Part shown: in pieces, positions 14,701-27,393 of the stretch
Position numbering within the stretch: position 1 is the stretch's first letter
Layout: every line of letters starts with the position of its first letter
Source of the DNA: Pratylenchus scribneri
Taxonomy: Eukaryota > Nematoda > Chromadorea > Rhabditida > Pratylenchidae
Direction of reading: 5' to 3'
Assembly: GCA_030063045.1 (NCBI GenBank)
Contig: JAQSEB010000048.1
Span: forward strand, 1,178,001-1,242,000
Length of the DNA stretch: 64,000 bases
Position numbers and translations under genes: made by a program
Notes under the pieces: model-generated
What the model was told of the DNA's origin: nothing
The model's input: only the letters and a program-made list of their open reading frames with translations
Database searches by the model: none

Positions 14701-17700
14701 TATTGATTTTCACAATTTAACTTTTTATTTGTCCATTCATTATAATTTTTATATTTTGTAATCAAGACATTATTTCTTTTGTTTAATTGATTGAATATTT
14801 TAATTAATTAATATTCAAGTGTATATCAAGGAATTTTGTTGCAGAATTCGATCTCAATACTTTATTAGTTAGGAAGGAAAAAATTTGATTATTGAGCAGT
14901 TGAACTTCCTCATTGTGAATAAAATTTTTCAATAAATTTATAATCATTTAAGAAATGAAATATTATTTTATTTTCTGAATTTTTAAATATAAATAATAAT
15001 TTAATTAATTTGATTGAATGATGTTTAGTTTTATATATTCTATATTAATTTAATTATTACATAATGCTTTCAATTATATTTTGTTTTATTCAAATATTAA
15101 TTAATATTTTTATTTTATAAAAAATCTATCATAAATGACAGTAAATTTTAATTCTGCACAAAATATTCCTATAAGTATTCCAGATTCCATTAAATAAGTA
15201 TTGTATATAAAATTCTTTTATAACAATATATATAAATATTAGAAAAGAACATTTTTCTTAATTTTTTCCAAATTATGACGTAGAAGATAATTGAATTGAA
15301 CAATAAAATTAAAAAATATTACTTACGATTATTTTAATTTTATAATTTTCTTTTATATATTTCTTTTTATAAATTATTTATAGTAAAAATTAAATTTTTA
15401 TTGATTTTTTATATTTTTATATTTATAAACTCATGAATAAGTAAACTCTTTCTTATTATATTTTAAAATTTATCTAATAATTGCCTTTTTAAATTCCTGG
15501 AAGAGCCTAGGTAAAAGTACATATTTTGCAATTGTGTTTTGCAAAATACACCATTCATCAGATACTTATTTTTTGTTCATGCATAAAGTTTTGTCGGCTG
15601 GTAAAATAAACTGCCAGCGGGCTAGCTCTGCCTTTTCTTTTCTTATATAAATTTTTATATGCAAAATTATTTTTAATGTCATTTTATGAATGAAATTTAA
15701 AAATAATATTAAATTTAAATTCTATACTCTTAAATTTGTATTTGCGTAATTCCACACCCTTCCAAAAAAACCATTTGTGAGAATTTTTGTTTATTGTATT
15801 TATATAAAAAAATTTTGAAAATCTTTCAAAATAAATTTATTATTTTCAATTTAATTTAAAATAAATTTTTCTATTTTATGTTTCGAAACTTTTTTTTTTA
15901 AATATGTTCTATAAATCTTTATCTGGACATCCATGTTTTGTTTGTTTCTTCACCTTTTTTTCTTTCCATTTTTATTATTTGATTGGCTGCTTGTCGGCAA
16001 ATTTTGTTTTCATAATTCTATTGCCAATTGATTAAACTATTTTTTTTGTTTTTATAATTTATTACAGTCGTTTATAAAATATCTTGACTAATTCATTATT
16101 TTTTTTTTTTTCAGAAATTCAAAATTAATAAATTTACATAAAATATTTAATAATTATACTATTTCATATATAAATCTTTGAACAAATTTAAAATTTTTTT
16201 GTAATTAAAATTTTTTTAATTTTTTTTATTATAATATTATTTGATTATTCATTATTTTATTTAATTAAATTTATGAGATCAAACAAAGCTAATGATTTTT
16301 AATCGTCCATTCTTCCAAAATGACAAATAATTTCTTCTATTTTATTCTTAATGAGTTTATTTTATAAATTTTATCATTAAATTTGATTTCAAATAATTAT
16401 TCCTATTGTACTAATGATCAAGTTTTATTTGATAAAGATTAAAAAAAGTTAAAATACATTCCAAAAATTATCTTTGGATAATGTTCTTGGTCAATTAAAA
16501 TTCCTAATTTTTTCATTTTTGCCATTGCCCAGTTTTTATTTTTAATATTCATATATACATTCAAATTTTAGAAAAATTAGGTTTTATAAAAAAAGGATTT
16601 AATGGCCGTAAATCTACTGGTGGGACTAATATTTCTTCAAATTCGGATATCAATTCGAAATCATCATGCTATTCATTCATTATATATTTGATCTGTATAA
16701 TAGAATTCAATATTTAATAAAAGTTTGCTTTATTTTTCTTAGTGAAATTTTATTATTATAAAATTTTATTATTGCTTTTAATGAATGGAAAAAATTTAAA
16801 TTTTTTTACTTTTAAAATTAGAAGAGATATTAACCTCTTGAACTGTTTCGATGTAATCGAGGAGACTAATCATATAATAATTATGTTTCAAAAAAATTGT
16901 AAAAATTACATAATAAATTATTTTATTATCGAAATTTCTAATTGATTCTTTTTCAAATAAAAATGGATACATAAAATCATAATGAATTTGGATTAATTTT
17001 TTAAATTTCATTTTATTTATTAAGAATATTTTTAAATTTAAAATATAATAAGTTTTATTTCATTGGAATATATTTTTAATTTAAAACATATTTATGATTA
17101 AAATGTATTTTTGATTTAAATATTTTTGATTTTGCCCTCACATTCCGGCCATATGGAATTCAAAACTCCCTTGATAGTCGTCTATTGCTCTCATACAAAC
17201 TTGGCAACAATGAACATTTTGTGAAAAAAAGATGCTCATTATTACACACAAAATAACAAAATGCGTATTAATTGTCTGTATGCAACAAAATATATTTTTA
17301 ATTTAATTTTTATAAATTTATTCTTTTCTTGCTTATTAATTTAATTATTTAGGTTATTCTTTTCACAACTAGAGATTTTTTTCATTTATTTTTATATTAT
17401 AAATTTTCTAGACTATTGAAAATTTATAAATTATTACTTTTTCTGTTGGTGTCTTTTGAATAATTTATAAATATTTTTTATTTAAGATGGATTGAAAAAT
17501 AAAAATCTGTGATGTGAGTGATTTTCTTATAGGGTGATTTTATTTTTTATGGCTGGTAATCTAATATTTTATTCATTTTTTAATTTTATTTATTTTATAA
17601 AACATTAATTTATTCAGAGTTATCGAAAGATTTTTAAGTCAAATTTTGAAAAGTTCAATTTAAATTTTATTGTTTTTTAGCATATAATTTAATTTTTATT

Positions 17701-20700
17701 GATTTGAATATTTTAAGTTTTTAAATTATAATTTACTTAAATAGCTATTCAGAGATACCAATAAAATTATATTTCCAAAGGCAAAATGTAAGTTCTTTTT
17801 TAACTATTTATTTTTAATGATTTATATTTATTTTTTAATATTTTTTTATTAAATTATGAATTAATTATTAATTTCTTTTATTTTTTTACAAATATCAGGA
17901 TCATAATATCTAGCCTGTAGAAAGTAGCCGAAAGATATAATTATTGCTTTATGAGAATTCATTCTGACTCTATCAATTAATAATCAGTCAAATACCAATA
18001 AAGAAATGATAAGATTTTTGCTGAAATTGATTAAAATTATTGAAAAGTTATTAATGATAAAAATTTTAACAAAAAATTAAATTTATTATTTGCTAATGTA
18101 TGTTTGTATCTTTATTTTAATAAAATACGAAGTATAAAGTCATTTCTTACTTATTAATCTTCAATTTATTTTCTTTAATTTTGGAATAAGATACAATTAA
18201 ATGATAGTCATTCTCTCCAGTAAATGGTTATCTTTTCAATATCATTGGATCTAAATTCCAATTTAATGGATTCAAAATTAAAATATTATATTTTGTATGA
18301 ATCACGCAATTATTTGTTTTAAATTTAAAATTTTATTAATTTTTACAAAAGGCACCATCCCTCGTTAGCTTTCCCTAATTCACACAGGGGAATCCCAGAA
18401 ATTAAAATATTTTATTAATTAGTATTTTTTAAAAAATCTGATTTTCATTGTTGCCAACGATGGGCGTTACATAAGTGTATATCCCTCCTTCCGTGTTTGA
18501 CGACGATTATCGATTATATTTGGTCTTTTTTTTCGTAATTCTAATTATTTTAAATTTTTAAATATTTTTATATTTATTTTTTTTAATCAATAATGAGATG
18601 ATGCCCTCGTGTTCTATACAAAAATGAATCCGATTTTTTCTTAACGTTGTAGACCCACTGAAGTGTTTCTATTGCTATTATTTCCAAAAATATGTATTTT
18701 AGAATCACTTGTGGATTTCCCAATTGGTTTCTTTCTAGATGATTTCCCACTTTGGCTACGAAGCGGTTTTATTTTTTGTAGAAATTAAAATAATTATTAT
18801 TATTTATTTTATATTTATCCGAAATTAGTTAAATCTCTATTATTTTTAATAAATTAATAGAAATTAATATTATTTTACTAAGTAAATTTTTTCAGGGAGA
18901 TTTTTTTTTGTTAATTTTTTATAATGAAAAAATTAAAATAAAAAAAAAATACATAAAATTTTTCCAAAAAATATTAGCTTTAAATTTTTTTCAAATTCAT
19001 TCAGAAAATTACAAGATAAAACTTAATTTGCAATAATTCAATCTAATTATTCAATTATTTAATTATCTACTTTATTTCTTAATTTTTGATTATTGCTAGT
19101 AAAATTGTTTTTCAAAATTTAAATGTTTCTTTTTGGAAATATTTCTATTATTATTTTCTCTTTGTAATTCATTTAGTAATCATATCATTGAATTATATGA
19201 ATATATAAATTATTAATCCTTTTATTAAAAAAAATTTATATAGATTTCACTAAAATTTTTGACAATTAAATTATATTTTTCTTTATTGAAGATTTTAATA
19301 ATATTTAATTTACTAATTTTATTTTAAATAAAAATATTACTTATAATTAATATTTAACATTGCTAATTCTTATTGATAATATTATATTTATAATATTCAT
19401 CAATTGTATGTTTCCATTTTCTTCACAATCAGCAACACATTTAGTGGCACAATAGGAATCCAAGAAAAAAATTGAATATTTATTCAAATCTTTCATCGGA
19501 AACGAGAAAAACAGAGGCAAAATTCATTTTACGAAATCCGATAGTATTAAAAAAATTACTTTTTTATTTTTTTTTTTTTATTCTTTTACATAATTTTATT
19601 TATAACGTAATTTTTGCAAGTGTTAAGTAAATTTATTTTATTTGTATCCTCCTTTTTCAAATAGCTTAAAATATTTTATTATTCATTTATTTTTTTTCTT
19701 ATAATTTTAAATTTAATTTGATGCAGTGAAGACGCATGGATTAAAATAATTATAAAAACTTCAAATTAAATTATTGGGGTTTTTTTCATTTTAATAAAAT
19801 TTATATTTTTTAAATATTTTTAAAAATTTTTTTATATAGGACATAATTAATTAATAGCCATTCTTCAAATTCACTAAGAAAAAATGGGATTTAGTAAAAG
19901 AGAAAATATCTAGTGTGTTTGAAGAATAATTTAATTTTTGTTTTTTATTTTTATTTTTTTACATTTATCTATTTAGAACATCAAGCATTCTCTTTAATTC
20001 TCCGGAAGCCATTTTTAAATTCAATGAATCAAATTTTTAATAACTTTTTAAATAAATTTTCATTTTTATTTTTGTTAGACATTCTAATGACTAAAGTAAT
20101 TTAATTATGGTTTTTATAATATTTTTTTCCTTTTTTTATTTAATTTTTTTTATTATTTACAAAACAATTCCATATGGCATAAATTTATTTATTAGTATAT
20201 AAAATTAATGTATTTTAAAAATTATTTATTTTAATAATTGTACAATATTATTTCATGAAATATTCCTTTCTATCAAAAAATTCACATTTTATAATTTTTA
20301 AATATTTTCAAAAATTCCAAACCAAATCTTCCCAAAATATAAAATGATATACAATAATTTTCACATTATTCAAAAATTTTACTCTTTCTTTATTTATTTT
20401 TTTTTGCCTTTTATTTAATTAATTCTAATTCACACAAAAAAAATATAATTTTTAATTAGACATATTTCACTTCATTAAAAAATTGTAAATTTTTTCATAT
20501 TATTTTTAAATTTTATTATAAAAATTTAATCAAATTATATTATTTTTATTTAATTAATTAATTTTTTTTTGCTTTTACGATAAATAATTTTTATTGAAAT
20601 ATGTTTATGTTTTAATATTATTAAATAAAAATCTTTAAATATAATAAAATTTTGCATTGATTTTTTTCGGTACAAATTAAAATTTTACCAATGTTAAGTT

Positions 20701-23700
20701 ACTAAAATGATTTTAAAACGTTTTATTTTATTTTATATTTATTCCTTAAACTTTTATATTCATATGAAGAACAACTATTTTACTATATTAATAATTTTTT
20801 AATATAAAAATCTACTTTATCTTTTTGACCGCAATATTACTGTTATTCATTAATCTATTTAATTTTTACTGGAAAATTTAGAAATTAATTCGAATCGAAT
20901 CGTTATAAATGGAAAATATTTTAGAAAAATTTTGTTAGCTTGCATAATCCAAAAGATTTGCATTAGAATTTTGCCAAAAAATAATTGATGTATCTCCCAT
21001 AGGGCAAATTTTCTGCTGAATCCAAAATCCCCCAATTTCAGATAGTTGAAAAAGATCGAGGAGGATATTTTCGAGTTTGATCTTCTATTTAAGATTTTTT
21101 ATTCGAATTTATATTATTTTTATATTATATAATTAAATTGCTTTAAATTTTCTATTTTTATTTATATTAATTTCCATTTTACATTTATTAACATCTACAT
21201 AATTTAAATTTGCAATTTAATAGAATAATAATAATTTAGTTTTAATTAAATTCTATTTTCCTGTTTTACCATAGATTTTTTTTTTAATCATTTACAAATT
21301 TGCAAATTTTTCTTATGGATATGAATTTTTTTGTTTTGTTTATTTTTATCTTTTTTTTTTTTAAATTTTTTTTGCAAATTTCTCTTTGAATTCAAATTTC
21401 ATTAAATTTGTCTCATATCAAAATAAAAATAATTTATAATTTATTAGGTAAAAATGACTCATTCAACATATTCTCACCGGTTGCGATAACCATTTTACCA
21501 AATAAAATAATATATCCGAATTAATAATATTATTCCTCAATGCACGGTGGTTCAAAGCGATGGGCGACGTCTGCTAGATTTGTATTTCATATTAATATAT
21601 AGTCCTTTTTCTTTTATATAATAAATTTAATTTATCTTAAAATAAATGATTACATGGCATAAAATTTGATTATAAAAATAGATGATTAAAAATAGATTAT
21701 TTTATTTGAAATTTTTTGTTAAATGCAAATTTTTTATAATTAATTTTAATATTATTAAATATAATTTTATTTAAATTTAATTTTAAAAATTTCAGAGGGA
21801 TACATGCAAATATGATGATATTTTATTTACCTTAAAATTTTATTGATATTTAATTAATTTTGGATTTAAGCAACTTCAAGATAGAATCGATCATGCATAT
21901 GATCGCTAAAAATCATAATTAATATAATAAATTTCAATATCAAATTTGCATTATAATAAACTAATAATTATTAACTTTGATTTGTATTTGCATTTTATTC
22001 AAGTTTAGCAAAAATTATTAATTTCCCTTGTATTTAGCCGGTTATTCTTTCTTTTAATCTTTTTTATAGGCTATGAACTTGATTTTATTTAATATGAAAT
22101 CAGAAATTTTTTAAATTTAATTTCTCATATAAATAATATGTTTTTTGGTCAATTTTTATTAATGATTTAAAAAGTATTTATAGTCAATCCGACCATAAAA
22201 TCGGGCTGAAATCAAGCTTGCAGGAGTTCAAGTTTGACTAGACTTATATAATAAAAAATGAATTTACAGAATTTAATATGGGGATTCAATTCAAGTTTAC
22301 TCTATAAATTATTTATCTTATATTGCTTCATTATTTATTTTCCTACTTTTTTTTACATTTATCATCTCATCATATATAATATTTATCAATATAATAAATA
22401 TATCTTAATAAATATTTTATGCATACTTTTATTAAAAATATTTTTTAATTTTTAACTAATTTTTGAAATATCATAATTTTATTTCTAAATTCATTGACTT
22501 AGAAAATAATATAAACATAATGGTAAATTTGTTTATTATAGCGAATATTTCTATTTATCTATTCATATAAATTATAATAACTTTAAAATAATTTAATTTT
22601 TTATTTTTTTAAAATTCATTTTTGTTCATGCCCATGTCAATCATAATTCTATAACCCATTAACCACTCGTTTTTCTCTTATATTATTATTCCTATTTTTT
22701 TTTTTGCTTTTGTTATGGTGGCTTAAATAAATAGTTTCTTGTGCCAGCAAATGGAGAAGCAGTGAGCATTTAAAAGAATGTGGACTCCACAATGCCCATT
22801 AATGAATTATTTTTAAATTTATTTATTTATTTTAAAAGCATAATTTTTTATTTGATATAATTTTATTAAATAATAAAATATTACAATATTTTATAGAATT
22901 ATAGTTTGTAAATTATTTAATTTATTATTAAATCTATATTCACATTATCAAATCTTCCTAAAATATAATTAAATGATGTTTTTGATATAGTAATACAAAT
23001 GTCTTTAGCTCCAACTCTTTCTTGTTCCAATGATAAAAAAATTGTGGTGATCCAAATTATTTTTATATTACTCGAATGTGGACCTGAAATTTTTTTTTAT
23101 CAATTCTCTTATTGTATTCAATCCCTTTTATTGTTCTTATGCACATATTTTATAACAAAATTTTTTTATTATATTTTACTTAAAATTCCTTTTTTAAATT
23201 TTTTTTCCGAATAAAAAGTCATCGGCGATATCATCTTCTTAAAAAATAAATATTAATTATTAAAATTATCATCTGAATGAGCCGTGGACAATAATTCTAT
23301 GATACTCTCTTCCATCATCATAGAATAAGCATTTTTAATTTAAAATATTTTTATTTAAAGAAGCTTTACGGCTTGAACGCCTAGTATATTTTTTATATTT
23401 ATTTATCAAGAAAATGTATGTTTATTATTGCTATATATTATTGAATTTAATAAAATTTCATATGTTAGTTTATATTAAAATTTAATCAATTCATTATATT
23501 TTCCATATTTAAAATAACTTAAATCAAAAAATTTATTTTAAAATTTAAAAATTTAAATTTTAAATAAATTTTGATTTATATTTTTTTATTAGAATATGTA
23601 AAAATTACATTTTTAAATTTTTTTTTTATTTATAAGATTTTTTAATAGAATATATTTAAATTTTCTACAAGTAATATACTGTTGTCCAAAAAATTTCACA

Positions 23701-24608
23701 AAATTAATAGTAAATTTCAGCTTAGATTCATTGGTTAATTTTTTTTATTTTAAAATTTCCAGTTATTTATTCCAACCATAAATTATAAAATAAATAATCC
23801 ATTAAAATAAAAATTTTCTTTTCTTTTCTTGGTCAATTTTAAAATGTTTTTTTATATCATGCTGTACATTTTTCGATATATTAGGAATTAATATATTTAA
23901 ATAAAATGATTTATAAAATTTTTAGATTTTTAATAATTTAATAAAATATTGAACCTTCATAATATTGTTTTATATTTTTATTGCTTATCCAATTTTTTTC
24001 TTCTGTTAAATATTTTAATAATATTTGCTCAATTTGAATTGAATCTACTCCTTATTTTATCTTTTTTTGATATTTTATATTCTTTAATTTCTAGAAGAAA
24101 TTTTACATATATTTTAAATTAGAAATAAATTTATCAATTTTGCTTTAATTTTCTGATTTCTTGCTTGGTCCATTTTCACACGGTCTAATACCGTTTTTTT
24201 GTTTCCAATTTTATTATAACAAAGTTTACAATTTATAAAATTCATCTTATAATTCATCATGATAATTTCATGTATAAAAGTCAAATTTGATCATAAATTT
24301 CTACATAAAATAGAATGATAAAAAATCGAGAGAATAGTGAATTTAATCTTAATTCTGTACTTGATACAAGTATATTTTTATTAAAATAGATTATTATTTA
24401 ATTCATTTTTCATAAATTTTAATGATTAATTTTTTATAAAATTAACATATTGAAAAATATTTCTTTTATTTAAATTTCTTTTTAAAATCTAGAAAACTAA
24501 AAATTTCTATATAAGTATAAATAATTAATTCAATAATTTAACCAATAAAAATATGAATAAATTTTTCTATTAATTCTATCAGAATTTTGATCTAATAATT
24601 TTTTAAGG

Positions 24609-24707
24609 CAAAACTGATTATGCCTAGGCAAAATTGATTTCGCCTAGGCAAAATTGATTATGCCTAGGCAAAATTGATTTCGCCTAAGCAAAATTGATTA
24701 TGCCAGT
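24609..24707 (+). repeat. Left terminal 20-bp array of the foldback element
   Basis: About five units of 20 bp containing GCCTAGGCAAAATTGATT. The last bases alternate between ATG and TCG, so the true period is about 40 bp. CCTAGG itself is palindromic. Confidence 0.8.
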
Positions 24708-25545
24708 CTAATTTGGAGGATATTGAATTAAACTATAAAAAAAGGCTTTTCAACATTCTGGGATGTGCGGAAATCAAAAGGGAGTTGCGCAGGATTAAGC
24801 CGGATATAGAGGGATTAAGGTGGATATAGAGGGATTAAGGTGGTTATAAAGGGATGATTAAGGTGGATATAGAGGGATTAAGCCTCGAAATTGATGGGAA
24901 ATGGCCTGAAGGGCCAGTGGAAAGTCGGGAGATGGGCTGAAGGCCCTGAGAGTGGGTGGGATATAGCCGGATATAAGGGGATATACGTGGATTAAGGGGA
25001 TTAAGCCAGATTAAACTTATTTAGGGGATAGGGTTAGAGTTAGGGCCAGGATGACCAATCAAGAGCCGTTAGCGGCTCGGTATAGGGATTTGAGCCTAAT
25101 ACTACATCTATTCCGGGGCTTAATCAGGCTTAATCCCCTCTTATCCACCTTAATCCCCCAATATCTGCAACATCCCGCGCACTCTCAGGCACTTCTCTGA
25201 CCTTCCAGCAGCCGTCCGTGCCATTTCCCATCAATTCTGGGGCTTAATCCTCTTATATCCACCTTAATCCCCCTATATCCGGCTTAATCCCGCGCACTAT
25301 TGAGGCCTTCGACACCTTTTTCCGACCTTCCTGTGGCCTTCCGGACTATTTCCATTCCATTTCGGGCCTTAATCCGGTTTAATCCCCCCATATCCACCTT
25401 AATCCTCCTATATCCAGCTATATCCCGCGCACTATCAGACACTTCCCCTACATCCCACTGGCCCTGCGGGCCATTTCCCTTCAATTTCTGGGCTTAATCC
25501 GGCTTATCCCCCCATATCCAGCTTAATCCCTCTATTTCCATCTTC

Positions 25546-25733
25546 AATCAATTTTGCCTAGGCATAATCAGTTTTGCCTAGGCGAAATCAATTTTGCCTA
25601 GGCATAATCAGTTTTGCCTAGGCGAAATCAATTTTGCCTAGGCATAATCAGTTTTGCCTGATTTTCAGGCATAATCAATTTTGCCTAGGCAAAATCGATT
25701 TTGCCTGATAATCAGTATTGCCTGTAACATATG
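25546..25733 (-). repeat. Right terminal 20-bp array of the foldback element
   Basis: About nine units that are the reverse complement of the left array (TTTTGCCTAGGCATAATCAG alternating with TTTTGCCTAGGCGAAATCAA). The array is longer than the left one and degenerates at its outer end. Confidence 0.8.
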
Positions 25734-26492
25734 GACAAAGTCATAGAAATTTTCAATGAAAGGAGTCAGAATATGTTCTCATAATTCATATATTTTAATA
25801 TTTAAATATTTCTTTGATAATTAAAATGTAATTTTTTATACAAATGTTATAATTTATAAATTTATTATTGAATAATGATTTTTTATTAATGTTGTTAATG
25901 GATCTTGTATTTTTTTAATTTGTTCTGTATCAGGTTCATTATAAATAAATAGTCAAATAAATTTTAGTTGATAGTTGAAATTTAATCGCAATGATTCAAA
26001 TTGTATTTTATTAATTTTATTTCAAATTATAGATCTTAAAATATTAATTTTATTTTATTCCACTATTTTAACAATATCCATGGTTCAGAGAGAACCACGA
26101 TTATGAACACGATGAAATGAACGAATCTAGTCATGACAACCAATTTTAATAATTTTTTTCTGAAAATCAATTTATTTTAGGATTTCTTTGTTATATGAAA
26201 ATATTTTTATATTTTTTTATTAATAAAACTTAATTTATAAATTAAATCTTAAATTTATTTCTTGATTAACAAAATATTTTAATAATTTTTCATTTTTATT
26301 ATTTTTATTAATATTAAAGAATAAATTAATATATTTTCTGATTCGATATAAATTTTTTTATTCATATTTTAACAATATTTAATATTATTTATTTTATAAT
26401 TTTCATGATTAACGACAAGATAGAAAAGGAAGAGTTTCTTTAATTTTATTTTAAACTAATCTTAAAATTAATTATTTAAAAAATTACAATAG
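25734..26492. other. AT-rich spacer, nothing recognised
   Basis: Host-type AT-rich DNA between the foldback element and the Polinton target site. I see no open frame, repeat or RNA gene in it. Confidence 0.6.
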
Positions 26493-26498
26493 ATTGCT
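26493..26498 (+). repeat. Left 6-bp target-site duplication (ATTGCT)
   Basis: ATTGCT lies immediately outside the AG that opens the left terminal repeat. The identical hexamer lies immediately outside the right end. A 6-bp duplication is the hallmark of Polinton integration. Confidence 0.95.
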
Positions 26499-27043
26499 AG
26501 TAGGTACTTAACCCCCAGGGGGGCAAACATGGGTAAGGCATTTTTCCTGGCCAACGCCTGTAGGCTTCCTTTTTTGAGGGTGGCCTATACCTATTCGATT
26601 ACTTTTTTTTATGCCAGATGGCCCCTCTTTCCCTCCTTGGAGGGGAAGAGAGCCTCTGCCTATTCGATGACTTCAAATTTCCCTTTCTTTTCAGTTCGGT
26701 CCCAGACCACCCGCTGTGTTTTGTCGCAGCCGGCCGCCCAACCGACTGCCGTCCGTCCCCTTACCCCCAAATTGAGCGGGATGACCATTGACCATTGCCA
26801 ATTTGGCGGGAAAAAAAAGAGAGCCAATGGATGTGGACCAATTTTGGAATGAGCGTTGGCCAACCAATTTTTTGGCGGGAAAAATTGGTAAGGGAAGGGA
26901 ATGGATTTGAGGGAATGGATAAAATGATGATGATTAATGATCCCCCTTTCCCCTCAATTTCCATTTTTAGGTGCGAAGCAATGGAAGGAATGGAGGGGAA
27001 TTGAGCCAACCCAATGGCGTTGATGATGATGATGATTAATGGT
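26499..27043 (+). repeat. Left terminal inverted repeat of Polinton 1
   Basis: Starts TAGTAGGTACTTAACCCCC (AG at the element edge) and matches the reverse complement of the right end for about 545 bp with few differences: small indels, one in a GAT microsatellite near the inner edge, and some substitutions. It contains repeated TTGGCGGGAAAAA and CCAATTTTG words. Several antiparallel open frames of up to about 107 codons occur here and are mirrored at the right end. I treat them as non-coding. Confidence 0.93.
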
Positions 27044-27393
27044 GAACAAAAAAATGAAAATTAATTTGAATAATAATAAATCAATTTTCCTTCCAATAAA
27101 AAATTTGGTTTTATCAATTTTATTCTTTGGATATTTAAAATAAATGAACTGAACAAATTAAATGAATTAAACAAATTAAAATAATGAATGAAAGATTATA
27201 TTTAAAAAACAAAATTGAGTCAAAAATTAACATGTTGTTGAGGGAGAGATTTCGTTTATTGAAATTAATTAAAAAAATAAATGAGCCAGATCGATTTTAT
27301 GAGGTGAGGAGTAGGAAGATTTTTTGATTGGAAAAGGGGTTGGTCGGAATGGATTTGTCTTCCTTCTTTCATCTTTTTCCCCACGCATTCAAT
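27044..27393. other. Subterminal AT-rich spacer
   Basis: AT-rich DNA with short repeats of AAATGAATTAAACAAATT between the left repeat and the 3' end of the 18-exon gene. Nothing coding is seen. It should hold the 3' untranslated region of that minus-strand gene. Confidence 0.5.

Larger units (their letters stand above)
1..24608. other. AT-rich host DNA without recognisable genes
   Basis: This is a long, very AT-rich tract made of poly-A/T runs and short AT words on both strands. Open frames are all under 100 codons, are rich in Phe, Ile, Leu, Asn and Lys, and resemble no family I know. I saw no tRNA, rRNA or domain-bearing exon. Spliced host genes with very short exons cannot be excluded by eye, so the tract is best read as intergenic or intronic nematode DNA. 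Confidence 0.7.
24609..25733. mobile_element. GC-rich foldback (inverted-repeat) element
   Basis: A sharp GC-rich island of 1.1 kb organised as a large imperfect palindrome. Its two ends are arrays of a 20-bp unit (CCTAGGCAAAATTGATTATG and variants ending TTTCG), in opposite orientation at the two sides. Inside these, the left half carries repeats of GGATTAAGGTGGATATAGAG and the right half carries their reverse complements. No transposase-like frame is present. Known foldback/MITE-like non-autonomous elements have this shape. I could not find a clean target duplication. The two open frames inside are antiparallel translations of the repeat and are not genes. Confidence 0.65.

Noticed and set aside
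25284..25497. Two antiparallel 65-codon frames
   Set aside because: They are translations of both strands of the foldback repeat.
24609..25733. CRISPR-like array of regular 20-bp units
   Set aside because: The units are contiguous with no unique spacers, the host is a eukaryote, and the two arrays are arms of a palindrome.
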